Both the position numbers and the translations under genes were made by a program. Below are positions 52,852 through 61,512 of a DNA stretch of 64,000 nt, in pieces. The notes beneath the pieces were generated by a model. It made no database searches. It saw only the letters and a list, made by a program, of their open reading frames with translations, and was not told the origin of the DNA. This DNA is from Advenella mimigardefordensis DPN7. Lineage in GTDB: Bacteria > Pseudomonadota > Gammaproteobacteria > Burkholderiales > Burkholderiaceae_B. The stretch lies in NCBI RefSeq assembly GCF_000521505.1, contig NZ_CP003915.1, positions 2,294,001 to 2,358,000 on the forward strand, read 5' to 3'. Each line of letters starts with the position of its first letter. Position 1 is the stretch's first letter.

Positions 52852-53313
52852 TCATTGGGGCTTGCGACGGTACAGGATGGAAACCTCCATTTCCTGAACC
52901 ACTACACCATCCTGCCGAACAAATTTGCGATGCAGTTTGACCACGCCTCTATCAGTTTTTTTCGAGGGTTTGGTTTCAAGCACCGTTGCTTCAGCATGCA
53001 GCGTATCCCCATGTTTCACCGGTTCGAGCATGCGCCATTTGTCTACCTGCAGTAAGGCGAGCAAGGTATTGCGATTGACGCCACTGGCGTATTGCAATCC
53101 GCCCATCACCGCATAGACCAGTGGTCCGTGCGCAATCGGCTCACCGAAAGGCGTGTTCTTGCAGTACTCCCAGTTGGTATGAACTTCGTTGAAATCTCCC
53201 GACAAGCAGGCAAAGTTCACGATATCGGTAGACGTGATGGTTCGGGCCGGGGTCGTGATTATCATTCCCACACTGAAATCTTCCCAGTACATTCCTGTTG
53301 TCCTGTCCGTCAT
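52852..53313 (-). CDS. MaoC-family enoyl-CoA hydratase (catalytic type, second copy)
   Basis: 153 residues from the ATG at 53313 (MTDRTTGMYWEDFSVG), with TGGAG 9 bases before; the upstream ATG at 53328 overlaps that site. The catalytic motif LSGDFNEVHTNW is identical to the copy at 528, and FGEPIAHGPLVYAVMGGLQYASGVN is nearly so. First gene of the second Ltp2 cluster; about 58 bases after the predicted sigma-54 start. A 64-base gap separates it from the DUF35 gene. Confidence 0.9.
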   Translation of the reverse strand: MTDRTTGMYWEDFSVGMIITTPARTITSTDIVNFACLSGDFNEVHTNWEYCKNTPFGEPIAHGPLVYAVMGGLQYASGVNRNTLLALLQVDKWRMLEPVKHGDTLHAEATVLETKPSKKTDRGVVKLHRKFVRQDGVVVQEMEVSILYRRKPQ

Positions 53314-53381
53314 AATGTGTTTCTCCATTGCATCTGTGATTCAATCATTGCGCCTGGTTATGAGGCGTATCCACGGACATA

Positions 53382-53397
53382 TGCAATATTCATGCCA
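53382..53397 (-). promoter_or_regulatory. Sigma-54 (-24/-12) promoter for the second Ltp2/DUF35/MaoC cluster
   Basis: The minus strand reads TGGCATGAATATTGCA: TGGCAYG-N4-TTGCA with the exact spacing. Expected start about 53371, 58 bases before the ATG at 53313. Divergent from the plus-strand element at 53576; the two share the spacer 53398-53575. Confidence 0.75.
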
Positions 53398-53447
53398 GCG
53401 TGTGTTTTGACGAGACTCTCCTGCCCCGCAAGCGCTCCGCATATTTG

Positions 53448-53499
53448 CGTACACAAACCGCGTGGACACTTTATGTCCTCATAGAACACGTTTTGTGTA
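53448..53499. promoter_or_regulatory. Dyads between the 53.4 and 53.6 kb sigma-54 promoters
   Basis: This stretch contains TACACAAA (53450-53457) and TTTGTGTA (53492-53499), inverted repeats 34 bases apart, with GGACA-N5-TGTCC (53464-53478) between them, and CGTACA (53448-53453), the half-site also seen at 48050. It lies 51-102 bp from the minus-strand -24 box and about 77-128 bp from the plus-strand one, fitting a shared activator site. Confidence 0.45.
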
Positions 53500-53575
53500 T
53501 TCACAGGACAGCGCGTCTTCATGTATTCGAGTGCCACACCGTCGGGGACTGAGGCAACACCGGGTTCCGCAGGGT

Positions 53576-53591
53576 TGGCACGAGATTTGCG
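53576..53591 (+). promoter_or_regulatory. Sigma-54 (-24/-12) promoter for the crotonase/LivK genes
   Basis: TGGCACGAGATTTGCG matches the consensus at all positions except the last weak one (G for A/T). Expected start about 53602, 70 bases before the ATG at 53672. Confidence 0.78.
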
Positions 53592-53671
53592 TATAGAAAA
53601 CGTAAGTTCATGCAGACGCATGCTCAACCGGTACAACGAAACGTTTGTGCCTGCACCCATAAGGAAAAACC

Positions 53672-54481
53672 ATGACCGACCGCTATTTAAGATACGAACG
53701 ATTGATTTTTGACCGGCCCAGTCCCAAAGTGCTGCGGATTACCATGAACTCGCCACTGAAAATGGGCGCCATGGACGCGACCATGCATCGCGAAGTGTCG
53801 GAGATATGGCGCGATGTCGATGCCGATGATTCGGTGAATGTCGTGATTTTTACCGGACATGAGAAAACCTTCTCAGCCGGCGGCGATCTGAAACACGAGC
53901 GCCAGGTTTGTGATGACTACACACTCAGAATGCGCGCAATGAAAGAATCGCGCGATCTGGTAACGAATATGCTGGATTGTCGCAAGCCTATCGTAACAGC
54001 AGCCCGTGGCTGGGCAGTTGGCGCCGGTCTGGCAACCGTGTTGCTGGCCGATGTCTCTATCGTGGCCAACGATGCAAAATTTTCCGACGGGCATCTGAAG
54101 ATCGGTGTGGCGGCGGGTGACCATGCGGCCATTATCTGGCCGATTCTTTGCGGTATGGCTAAGGCCAAATATTATCTTCTGACGGCAGACAACTTCACCG
54201 GTGAAGAGGCCGAGCGCATGAATCTGGTTTCCCTGGCTGTGCCCGATGAGCAAGTGCAGACACGGGCGCTTGAAGTTGCCAATCGTTTGGCGCAAGGCGC
54301 ACCCGCTGCCCAGCGCTGGACCAAGATGATGCTCAATCACTGGATCAAACAGGCACAGCCTATCTTCGACGCCTCGCTGGCATTTGAATTCACTGGTTTT
54401 GCCGGTCCGGAAGGCAAGGAAGGAATTGACGCTTTCCTTGAAAAACGTAGTCCTGCATTTAACCCAGACTGCCCTTTCTAG
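53672..54481 (+). CDS. Enoyl-CoA hydratase/isomerase (crotonase) family protein
   Basis: 269 residues, AAGGA before the ATG. Crotonase landmarks: [12 protein letters not shown] (oxyanion loop), [20 protein letters not shown] and [21 protein letters not shown]. The two glutamates of true hydratases are not in place: the first site reads [10 protein letters not shown], and the second lies in [13 protein letters not shown] without Glu. This may indicate a different crotonase reaction (isomerase, hydrolase, C-C lyase) rather than hydration. It is followed by a LivK-like gene and lies divergent from the second Ltp2 cluster. Confidence 0.88.
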   Translation: MTDRYLRYERLIFDRPSPKVLRITMNSPLKMGAMDATMHREVSEIWRDVDADDSVNVVIFTGHEKTFSAGGDLKHERQVCDDYTLRMRAMKESRDLVTNMLDCRKPIVTAARGWAVGAGLATVLLADVSIVANDAKFSDGHLKIGVAAGDHAAIIWPILCGMAKAKYYLLTADNFTGEEAERMNLVSLAVPDEQVQTRALEVANRLAQGAPAAQRWTKMMLNHWIKQAQPIFDASLAFEFTGFAGPEGKEGIDAFLEKRSPAFNPDCPF

Positions 54482-54528
54482 GCAGATCGCGGCTGGCTCA
54501 ATTGAATAACAATATCTGGAGACAACAT

Positions 54529-55746
54529 ATGAACCGTAAAAAAATATTGGCGCTGGCTGCACTTTCAGCCGTTGCCACCTCATGGACGATGGCCTCGCAA
54601 GCACAGGATACGCAGCCACTGCGTATTGGCGCCATTGTCGATATGGGTGGCGTTTACTCCGCTCATGGCGGCCCGGGCGGTATAAAAGCCGTGCAAATGG
54701 CCATTGACGATTTTGGCGGTGAAGTGTTGGGCCGCAAGATCGAACTGCTATCTGCCGATTACCAAAGCCGGGTTGATGTAACCTCTTCGCGCGCACGCGA
54801 GTGGTACGATCAGGACGGCGTGAACATGATTATCGAATCGACCGATTCAGCCTCGGCCCTCGCGCTGCAAAAGCTGGGAGTGGAAAAGAAAAAACTGACT
54901 ATATTCGCTGGTTCCGCCTCTTCCTCCCTGACCAATGAAAATTGCTCGCCCTACGGTATTCATTATGTTTACGACACGTATGCGCTGGCAAAAGGCACCG
55001 GCGCTGCAGTAACCAAAATGGGTGGCGATTCCTGGTATTTCATTACCGCTGACTACGCATTTGGCCATTCGCTGGAGCGTGATACCAGCAAAGTCGTGCA
55101 GGCCAATGGCGGAAAAGTGCTGGGATCGGTGCGGGCACCATTGAACACAACCGACTTTTCTTCCTATCTGTTACGCGCACAAAGTTCCGGCGCCAAAGTT
55201 GTGGGTCTGGCCAATGCAGGTCGGGACACTCAGACCTCGGTGCGACAGGCCAATGAGTTCGGGATCACGCAGGCAGGACAGCAATTGGCCACTCTGCTGG
55301 TCTTTTTGAACGACGTTAAAGGAATGGGTCTGGAAGCCGCGCAGGGGCTGCTTTTCACAACCGGTTTTTATTGGGACAGGAACGATGAAACCCGTGCCTT
55401 TGCCAAGCGCTTCTATGAGAAGCAAAAGGCCATGCCATCGATGGTACAGGCGGGTATGTATTCAGCGACGATCCAGTATCTGAATGCCGTCAAAGCTGCG
55501 GGTAATGATGATGCGCTGGCCGTCGCCGAGCAAATGAAGAAAACACCGATCAACGACTTTTACACCCATAATGGCAGGATTCGGGCCGACGGGCGGATGG
55601 TTTATGACATGTATCTTGCGGAAGTCAAAAAGCCGGCCGAGTCCAAGGGTGAATGGGATCTATTGAAAATCCGCTCTACAATCCCGGCAGCAGAGGCCTG
55701 GCGCCCGCTCGCAGAGAGCACATGTCCACTGGTGAAAAAGTCGTAA
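54529..55746 (+). CDS. LivK-type ABC transporter periplasmic binding protein
   Basis: 405 residues from the ATG at 54529 (MNRKKILALAALSAVATSW), preceded by CTGGAG. Signal peptide to about MASQAQ, then LRIGAIVDMGGVYSAHGGPGGIKAVQMAIDDFGGEVLGRKIELL, the type I binding-protein fold; YFITADYAFGHSLERD and DFYTHNGRIRADGRMVYDMYLAEVK are typical of the aromatic/aliphatic acid group. It has no permease or ATPase genes beside it, so it must use distant partners or a different uptake route. Converges on the operon ending at 55851. Confidence 0.9.
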   Translation: MNRKKILALAALSAVATSWTMASQAQDTQPLRIGAIVDMGGVYSAHGGPGGIKAVQMAIDDFGGEVLGRKIELLSADYQSRVDVTSSRAREWYDQDGVNMIIESTDSASALALQKLGVEKKKLTIFAGSASSSLTNENCSPYGIHYVYDTYALAKGTGAAVTKMGGDSWYFITADYAFGHSLERDTSKVVQANGGKVLGSVRAPLNTTDFSSYLLRAQSSGAKVVGLANAGRDTQTSVRQANEFGITQAGQQLATLLVFLNDVKGMGLEAAQGLLFTTGFYWDRNDETRAFAKRFYEKQKAMPSMVQAGMYSATIQYLNAVKAAGNDDALAVAEQMKKTPINDFYTHNGRIRADGRMVYDMYLAEVKKPAESKGEWDLLKIRSTIPAAEAWRPLAESTCPLVKKS

Positions 55747-55765
55747 GGCAGGACAACAGAAAATA

Positions 55766-55788
55766 GTGCCGGCGATATATGCCGGCAC
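55766..55788 (-). terminator. Rho-independent terminator of the beta-oxidation operon
   Basis: GTGCCGGC (55766-55773) and GCCGGCAC (55781-55788) form a perfect 8-bp stem with a 7-base loop. On the minus strand TATTTTCTG follows. It lies 63 bases past the stop at 55851. On the plus strand the flank is A-rich, so termination of the LivK-like transcript here is less sure. Confidence 0.75.
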
Positions 55789-55850
55789 AAAAAAATTGTC
55801 TGGATAAGACTGAAAGATACCAGACGGCTGTATGTCAGCTTAACGGCTGG

Positions 55851-56840
55851 CTATTCCATCTGCAATATATACTTCCCTTTACCCTTCCCGTCAGCAAGAA
55901 TGCGCAGGGGCAATGCAATCTGGTCGACTGATACAACATCGGTAATCGGCGGACGCAGCTTACCCTCGGCATGCAAGGCATAAAGTTTTTGTTGAACCTC
56001 ACGTACCAAATCCGGCTGCCTGTCTCGATAATCGCTCCACTGCAGCCCCAGCACCGAAATATTCTTAACCAGCAGATAATTGACCTTGACCGTCGGAATC
56101 CGTCCGGCGGCAAAGCCGATTACGACCAGGCGCCCGCTCCAGGCAACGGCGCGGATGGCTGCATCAAAGATGTCGTCGCCCAGCGGGTCCAGAACAATAT
56201 CTGCGCCCTGATTGTTGGTACATCGATAAACCTGTTCTCTGAGCGATTCACGCAGATTCGGTGCAGCCAGATCGATAATATGGTCAGCACCAGACTCACG
56301 AGCCGTCTGTGCCTGATCGTCATTCATGACGCCGGCCAGTGCAATACCACCCAGCGCCTTCACCAGCTGAATGGCTGCGCTGCCAACCCCGCCAGCGGCA
56401 CCATTAACCAGTACCACATCACCAGCATTGAACTGGCCTCGCACGACCAGTGCAAAATAAGCCGTCTGATATACCAGCCCCATAGCGGCAGCTTCAGCAA
56501 AAGAAATGCTCTGCGGCAAGACATGGCAGTTATCTGCAGTGGTTACCACGCGCTGCGCAAACGCGCCGAATTCTACCTGGGTCATTACCCGGTCTCCTAC
56601 GCGCAGGTCTGTGACATCGGCGCCCGTTGCCACGACGGTTCCGGCGGCATCCTTGCCCGGAACAAAAGGAAGCTCAGGCAAATTTTGATACTTTCCGCTA
56701 ATAACCAGCGTATCCGGGTAATTGACCCCGGCGCTCTGCACAGCAACCAGTACCTCGTCGTTACCAGGGATGGGATCTGCCACGTTTTCTATCGTCAACT
56801 TTTCCGGTTCACAAAACTCATGAATAACGACGGCTTTCAT
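55851..56840 (-). CDS. NADPH:quinone oxidoreductase-type zinc-less MDR protein
   Basis: 329 residues of the medium-chain dehydrogenase/reductase family. GroES-like N-terminus with VAVQSAGVNYPDTLVISGKYQ and PFVPGKDAAGTVVATG, nucleotide motif VLVNGAAGGVGSAAIQLVKALGG, and no catalytic-zinc ligands, as in QOR or enoyl-CoA/2-alkenal reductases. Its ATG overlaps the stop of the racemase-like gene (ATGA). Last gene of the operon 63986-55851. An enoyl-thioester or quinone reductase role fits, but the substrate cannot be read. Confidence 0.9.
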   Translation of the reverse strand: MKAVVIHEFCEPEKLTIENVADPIPGNDEVLVAVQSAGVNYPDTLVISGKYQNLPELPFVPGKDAAGTVVATGADVTDLRVGDRVMTQVEFGAFAQRVVTTADNCHVLPQSISFAEAAAMGLVYQTAYFALVVRGQFNAGDVVLVNGAAGGVGSAAIQLVKALGGIALAGVMNDDQAQTARESGADHIIDLAAPNLRESLREQVYRCTNNQGADIVLDPLGDDIFDAAIRAVAWSGRLVVIGFAAGRIPTVKVNYLLVKNISVLGLQWSDYRDRQPDLVREVQQKLYALHAEGKLRPPITDVVSVDQIALPLRILADGKGKGKYILQME

Positions 56841-57973
56841 TGTTGTTTACCTCTACTTAATATTTCGTTCAGAATATCACTTGTGTGTTCTCCCAGGCCA
56901 GGAGAAGGCACCAGCGCATGTTCGGAACGAAATTGCGGACACACAGGCACCGGTAGCGCCGTCAATGTTCGCCCTTCTTTGCTGCGCACCTGTTGTTCGA
57001 ACAGACCACGCTGCTGAAAATGGGGATCCTGTACTGCTTGCTCAAGATTGACTATTTCCGAAACACAAACGTCCTCGTTCTCAAAACGCGCCATCCAGTA
57101 CGAAGCGGGCTGAGTCAGCAGCATTCGGGTTACTTCGTTTCGCGCGTATGTTTCGTCCTTTTCTTCAGCCAGTGCCGGCAAATCGATCAGCTCAACAAAT
57201 CGGCGCCAGAATTTTTCTTCCAAAGGAGCGACCGACAAAAAGCGATTGTCCGCCGTACGATAGATGGCATAACGCAAGGAACCGCCGGTGACCAGCTCGT
57301 TGCCCGGCCGTGGCCATTGGCCTTCGGCCCAGCCATTGCCCAGACCCCAGTACATGAGTGTAAAGAGGTTATCGGTCATGGCTATATCCAGATGTTGTCC
57401 CTCGCCGTCGATATCGCGTTGACGCAACGCCAGCAGAATATTGAACAGTGCCGGATAGGTACCGCCAGCCAGATCGCCGGTCAGCGTTGGCGGCACCACG
57501 GGCGAGCCCTGTGCATCTGTACTCAGGGCCAGCATGCCGGTCTCCGCCTGAAAATTCAGGTCATGCGATGCCCTGAGTGCCTTGGGTCCGCTTTGGCCAT
57601 ACGTGGTGATAGAGCAATAGATCAGCCGCGGATTTACCCGAGCCAGGGATGCATAGTCCAGCCCCAGACGCTGCATGACGCCGGGTCGAAACTGTTCGAC
57701 CAGTATATCCACGTCTTTGACCAGTTCCAGAATCTGCGCACGGTCCTCTTTATCTTTCAAATCCATACAAATGGATCGCTTGCCACGATTGAGCAAGACA
57801 AAATTCACGCTATCAGCACCGAACTTCGGTGAGTAACTGCGCATTTCATCGCCTGCAGCCCGTTCCAGTTTGATCACATCGGCCCCCGCCTCGGCCAGCA
57901 GGAGCGTACACATGGGACCGGGCAACAACGTACTCAAATCCAGTACCCGGATACCCTCAAGTGGTTGCGCCAT
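56837..57973 (-). CDS. Alpha-methylacyl-CoA racemase-like CoA-transferase-family protein
   Basis: 378 residues from the ATG at 57973 (MAQPLEGIRVLDLS), with GGGAG 5 bases before; the longer frame from 58018 overlaps more of the upstream gene. Residues used by alpha-methylacyl-CoA racemases are all present: His137 (ASHDLNF), Asp167 (LTGDLAGG) and Glu252 (VAPLEEKFW). Such enzymes interconvert 2R- and 2S-methylacyl-CoA so that methyl-branched chains can enter beta-oxidation. Its position among beta-oxidation genes fits. Simple CoA-transferase activity remains possible. The stop overlaps the quinone oxidoreductase start. Confidence 0.85.
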   Translation of the reverse strand: MAQPLEGIRVLDLSTLLPGPMCTLLLAEAGADVIKLERAAGDEMRSYSPKFGADSVNFVLLNRGKRSICMDLKDKEDRAQILELVKDVDILVEQFRPGVMQRLGLDYASLARVNPRLIYCSITTYGQSGPKALRASHDLNFQAETGMLALSTDAQGSPVVPPTLTGDLAGGTYPALFNILLALRQRDIDGEGQHLDIAMTDNLFTLMYWGLGNGWAEGQWPRPGNELVTGGSLRYAIYRTADNRFLSVAPLEEKFWRRFVELIDLPALAEEKDETYARNEVTRMLLTQPASYWMARFENEDVCVSEIVNLEQAVQDPHFQQRGLFEQQVRSKEGRTLTALPVPVCPQFRSEHALVPSPGLGEHTSDILNEILSRGKQQ

Positions 57974-58658
57974 GGGTACTCCCATTACTTGCGTCCGCAG
58001 TCTGATCACTGACACCACGCTGGTGTCTGACCCAGGCTACCCGTGCTCTGCGAGCCGGCGCATAGGGTTCCTGTCCCAGTGCGTCGAAAAGTTGTTTGCT
58101 AACTTCATAGTGATGGTGAAGACCTGTACGATTCAGCAGTGAAATAGGACCTTCGGGGTAACCCAGTCCCAGACACAAGGTTTTGTCCATGTCAGCAGCA
58201 CTGGCCAGACCTTCATCCAAACGACGTAACGCAGCGTTGTAGTACGGACGCACCAGCCGGTTCAGAATTCTGCCCGGGAAATCATTGCAAACCGCAACAG
58301 TCAGGCCTGCGGCCTCGAATGCCTGACGTGCGGCCGCAAGCGCAGCCTCGTCGGTATACGGTTTTTTGACCAGCTCTACGAGATTGGTCGGCTCCGCATC
58401 GCCCAGTCGAAAACGTGCAAATCCCACGACATTAGCGGGACCATCGTCTTCGCCGATATGCTCCCCAAGGCATTCGATGCCTAGCTCAATTGCAATAAAA
58501 GTAGCGTTTTTAAACTGCTCCGAGTGCTCCACCCAGGCCCGACCGGCATCGCTACCGATCAACACCCTATCCTGACTCTGCGCTTGCGCAGCTTCCAGGA
58601 ACGGGTGGCTCTGTGGAAATGACTGGCTTTCGCCACGCTCAATGATTTGATAACTCAT
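57957..58658 (-). CDS. Truncated 3-hydroxyacyl-CoA dehydrogenase-like protein
   Basis: 233 residues, well short of the roughly 290 of a full enzyme. The C-terminal dimerisation domain is complete: VCNDFPGRILNRLVRPYYNAALRRLDEGLASAADMDKTLCLGLGYPEGPISLLNRTGLHHHY. The N-terminal half is a Rossmann remnant without GxGxxG (SYQIIERGESQSFPQSH), so NAD binding is doubtful. The 3HCDH active-site stretch is replaced by FARFRLGDAEPTNLVELVKK. It precedes the racemase-like gene with a 17-base overlap and follows the intact enzyme at 58663 by 4 bases. It may serve as a structural partner of that enzyme. Confidence 0.8.
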   Translation of the reverse strand: MSYQIIERGESQSFPQSHPFLEAAQAQSQDRVLIGSDAGRAWVEHSEQFKNATFIAIELGIECLGEHIGEDDGPANVVGFARFRLGDAEPTNLVELVKKPYTDEAALAAARQAFEAAGLTVAVCNDFPGRILNRLVRPYYNAALRRLDEGLASAADMDKTLCLGLGYPEGPISLLNRTGLHHHYEVSKQLFDALGQEPYAPARRARVAWVRHQRGVSDQTADASNGSTHGATT

Positions 58659-58662
58659 CGTA

Positions 58663-59538
58663 TTACGCTCCGAATATTTTGTTATTCTGATAACTATGAA
58701 AGCCCTCTCCGGTCTTGCGCCCGAGCTTGCCCGCGCCGATCATGCGCTTGACCAGTGTTGGGCACGCGGCACGTGGTTCATTGGTCAGCCCGTACATGGC
58801 TTCAGACAAGAGCTTCTGCGTGTCCATGCCCACCATATCCAGTAATTCCAATGGACCTAAGGGATAACCCAGCGCGGTCTTGACGGCCCGATCAATATCT
58901 GCCGGCTCGGCCACACCCTGATCCACCATATTGATGACGTCGTTATGCCAGGGGATCAGAAAATAATTAAGGATGAATCCCGGCGTATCCCGTGTTTTGA
59001 CAGGCTTTTGCCCCAACGCTTCGGTAAATGCCCACAAACGGTTGGATGTTTCATCCGATGTGGTCAGGCCCGGCGACATTTCCACCAGTTTCATCAATTG
59101 CGCCGGCAGGCAAAAGTGCATGCCCGCGACTTTATCCGGCCGGCCACTGCCACCGGCGATTTCAGTAATCGAAATGGTAGATGTATTGGATGCAAAAAGT
59201 GTATGCGGCGGGCAGATCTTGTCCAGTTTGGAAAACAGTTCGTGCTTGACCTTCAGGTCTTCAAAAATGGCCTCAATAACCAGATCGCACTCGGCCAGGT
59301 CTTCGGCACGGGTCGTACCGGTCCACTGCTGCATGATCTCAACGTCCTGGCCCTCTTTGAGTTTTCCCCTGGCAACGGATTTTTGCAAAAATCCGGCCGC
59401 CTGCTGACGGGCGTTTTCCAGCGCCTCCTCTCGGGTATCGAGCACAATTGTTTTGAATCCGGCCCGTGCAATCACGATTGCAATGCCGGTACCCATCGTG
59501 CCGCTACCGACAACACCTACTGTCTTAATCTCGCTCAT
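58663..59538 (-). CDS. 3-hydroxyacyl-CoA dehydrogenase (3-hydroxybutyryl-CoA dehydrogenase type)
   Basis: 291 residues. NAD motif VGVVGSGTMGTGIAIVIARAG, catalytic region SNTSTISITEIAG and GMHFCLPAQLMKLVEMSPG, and the C-terminal domain with DTPGFILNYFLIPWHNDVINMVDQGVAEPADIDRAVKTALGYPLGPLELLDMVGMD. It oxidises (S)-3-hydroxyacyl-CoA with NAD. The ATG overlaps the acyl-CoA dehydrogenase stop by 4 bases. The FCLPAQ where FFNPV is usual may reflect a non-standard chain shape. Confidence 0.92.
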   Translation of the reverse strand: MSEIKTVGVVGSGTMGTGIAIVIARAGFKTIVLDTREEALENARQQAAGFLQKSVARGKLKEGQDVEIMQQWTGTTRAEDLAECDLVIEAIFEDLKVKHELFSKLDKICPPHTLFASNTSTISITEIAGGSGRPDKVAGMHFCLPAQLMKLVEMSPGLTTSDETSNRLWAFTEALGQKPVKTRDTPGFILNYFLIPWHNDVINMVDQGVAEPADIDRAVKTALGYPLGPLELLDMVGMDTQKLLSEAMYGLTNEPRAACPTLVKRMIGAGKLGRKTGEGFHSYQNNKIFGA

Positions 59539-60710
59539 TTCACTTCCTTTTTCAAAAAACTGCGCCCGATCAATTGCCGATGGATCTGATTGGTGCCTTC
59601 CCAGATCTGAGTGATCTTGGCATCACGCATCAGCCGTTCTGCACGAAAGTCCTGACAATATCCATATCCGCCGTGCAACTGCACCGCATCTGTAGTAATA
59701 CGCATGGCCAGATCGGTTGCTTTCAGCTTAAGTACCGATGCTTCAATGCCCATATCGTCTTTGCCCGAATCGACCAGCTCGGCCACATGCCACAACCAGC
59801 GCTCACACAGGACCAGTTCGGCCGCCAGATCCGCCACCATAAATTGCACGCCCTGAAATTCCAGAATACGGCGATTGGACTGGCGCCGATCGTTGATATA
59901 GGCAATGGCGTCCTCGAAGGCAGCTCGTGCGATACCCAACGCATGCGCGGCAACACTGGGGCGGGATTTATTCAGGGATGTGAGCAGTACCGACAATCCT
60001 TGGCCGGCAGGTGCCAGCAGATTTTCTTTCGGGATTCTTACGCCCTCAAATGAAAGCGATGCGGTGCCGGAGGCACGCGTACCCATTTTGTGTTCGGTAC
60101 CCGTCACTGTCAGCCCGGGTGTTCCCTTCTCAATCACCACGGCGCTGATCGCATCTCTGGCGCTGTCAACACCGGCCCATTTGCCGAAAACCACATAAAA
60201 ATCAGCGACATCACCATTGCTGATGAATATTTTCTGACCATCAACAACGATCTGATCGCCCTCTTCCCGAAACTGGGTTTTCATTCCAGTCGCATCGGAC
60301 CCGGCCGACGGCTCGGTAATCACAAGCGCGGCCAGCGCACCTTCGGCCACACGTGGCAAAACCCTGGACTTGAGTGCATCCGAGCCAAATTGAATGACCG
60401 GCTTGATAGCATGGAAATTCGTCGCCCAGATAATGCCGGTTGCCGCGCATGCCTTGGAAATCTGCCGCACACAAGCCAGATAGCAGCGATACGACAGCAA
60501 CATGCCACCGTATTGCTCGGGGATGAACATGGCATTGAGCCCCAGCTCGTTAATAGCGCGAATATTGTCCCAGGGAAACTCGCTGTTCTTGTCATAAGCC
60601 GCCGCATGCGGCTGAATGAGCGTATCGCATACTGACTGGACCGAGTCCAGCAACATTTGTTCTTCATCAGACCAGGGCAAGCCTGCATCTATGCTTTCCA
60701 GAATATTCAT
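59535..60710 (-). CDS. Acyl-CoA dehydrogenase (classic short/medium-chain type)
   Basis: 391 residues. VITEPSAGSDATGMKTQF, FISNGDVADFYVVF, QLHGGYGYCQDFRAERLMRDAKITQIWEGTNQIHRQLIGRSF with the catalytic Glu in WEGT, unlike the copy at 3136, which has it in the isovaleryl-type position. AAGGAG before the ATG. It supplies 2-enoyl-CoA to the crotonase at 61513 in the same operon. It would need an electron-transfer flavoprotein, whose genes are not in the window. Confidence 0.93.
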   Translation of the reverse strand: MNILESIDAGLPWSDEEQMLLDSVQSVCDTLIQPHAAAYDKNSEFPWDNIRAINELGLNAMFIPEQYGGMLLSYRCYLACVRQISKACAATGIIWATNFHAIKPVIQFGSDALKSRVLPRVAEGALAALVITEPSAGSDATGMKTQFREEGDQIVVDGQKIFISNGDVADFYVVFGKWAGVDSARDAISAVVIEKGTPGLTVTGTEHKMGTRASGTASLSFEGVRIPKENLLAPAGQGLSVLLTSLNKSRPSVAAHALGIARAAFEDAIAYINDRRQSNRRILEFQGVQFMVADLAAELVLCERWLWHVAELVDSGKDDMGIEASVLKLKATDLAMRITTDAVQLHGGYGYCQDFRAERLMRDAKITQIWEGTNQIHRQLIGRSFLKKEVK

Positions 60711-60762
60711 ACTTGCTCCTTAGGCTGGTCTGTTTCCTGCCGCCATTTGATATCTGTTTTCT

Positions 60763-61509
60763 TCATACCGACACGCTCTGCGCGCCATCCAGGTAGATGG
60801 TTTCTCCGCTCAGGAACTGCAACTGTTCCTGAAATAAGGACGCGACCAGTGTTGCCACATCGCTGGCCTGGCCCGGGCTCTTGCGCGGAATGCGCTTTTC
60901 CAGATAGGCACGCAATGGCCCACTTTCCATCGCCTCGCGATTCAGGTCGGTCGTTATATAGCCTGGGGCCACATCAATCACGCGGATACCATCGCGCGCC
61001 CATTCGACCGCCAGACAGCGCGTAATCGCACCAACAGCCGCCTTGGACGCGCAATAAGAGACATTGCGCTTGACGCCCAGTTTGTCGTAGAACGAACCTA
61101 TATTAACGATCACACCACCACCGTTTGCGACCAGCAATGGGTGAACCAGCTGACTGGTGCGCAGGACCGAGACCGCATTCACATCCATAAGCCTGCGGAA
61201 CTCATCCATGGGTAAATCAATGGTCGGCTGTTCCGTATGCAAGCCGGCATTGTTGACCAGCCCGGCCACAGGAACTTGTAACCGCTCGCACAATTCCGAC
61301 ATGGCTGCAGCCAGCCCACTATCATCCATCACATCACATGCCGCTGCATGCCAGCGCGCCGAGATTTCCTTGGCAACCTCGCCCACCTTCGGCAAATCAC
61401 CAGACCGCGACAGGCAACCCACCTCAAAACCACGCTCAGCCAGTGCAAGCGCAATCATTGCACCAATGCCGCGGCTGGCGCCCGTGACAAAAATCAGTTC
61501 TTTTTTCAT
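60763..61509 (-). CDS. Short-chain dehydrogenase/reductase
   Basis: 248 residues. TGASRGIGAMIALAL, NAGLHTEQP, VIVNIGSFYDKLGVKRNVSYCASK with YCASK, and the C-terminal GETIYLDGAQSV. This FabG-like pattern could reduce or oxidise a 3-keto/hydroxyacyl group, in parallel with the 3-hydroxyacyl-CoA dehydrogenase of the same operon. Spacing of 52 bases to the acyl-CoA dehydrogenase and 3 bases to the crotonase stop. Confidence 0.91.
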   Translation of the reverse strand: MKKELIFVTGASRGIGAMIALALAERGFEVGCLSRSGDLPKVGEVAKEISARWHAAACDVMDDSGLAAAMSELCERLQVPVAGLVNNAGLHTEQPTIDLPMDEFRRLMDVNAVSVLRTSQLVHPLLVANGGGVIVNIGSFYDKLGVKRNVSYCASKAAVGAITRCLAVEWARDGIRVIDVAPGYITTDLNREAMESGPLRAYLEKRIPRKSPGQASDVATLVASLFQEQLQFLSGETIYLDGAQSVSV

Positions 61510-61512
61510 AGC

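Noticed and set aside
55971..57017. A 348-codon open frame on the plus strand
   Set aside because: It lies antisense to the quinone oxidoreductase and racemase-like genes, both with clear family motifs; its translation matches no family I recognise.
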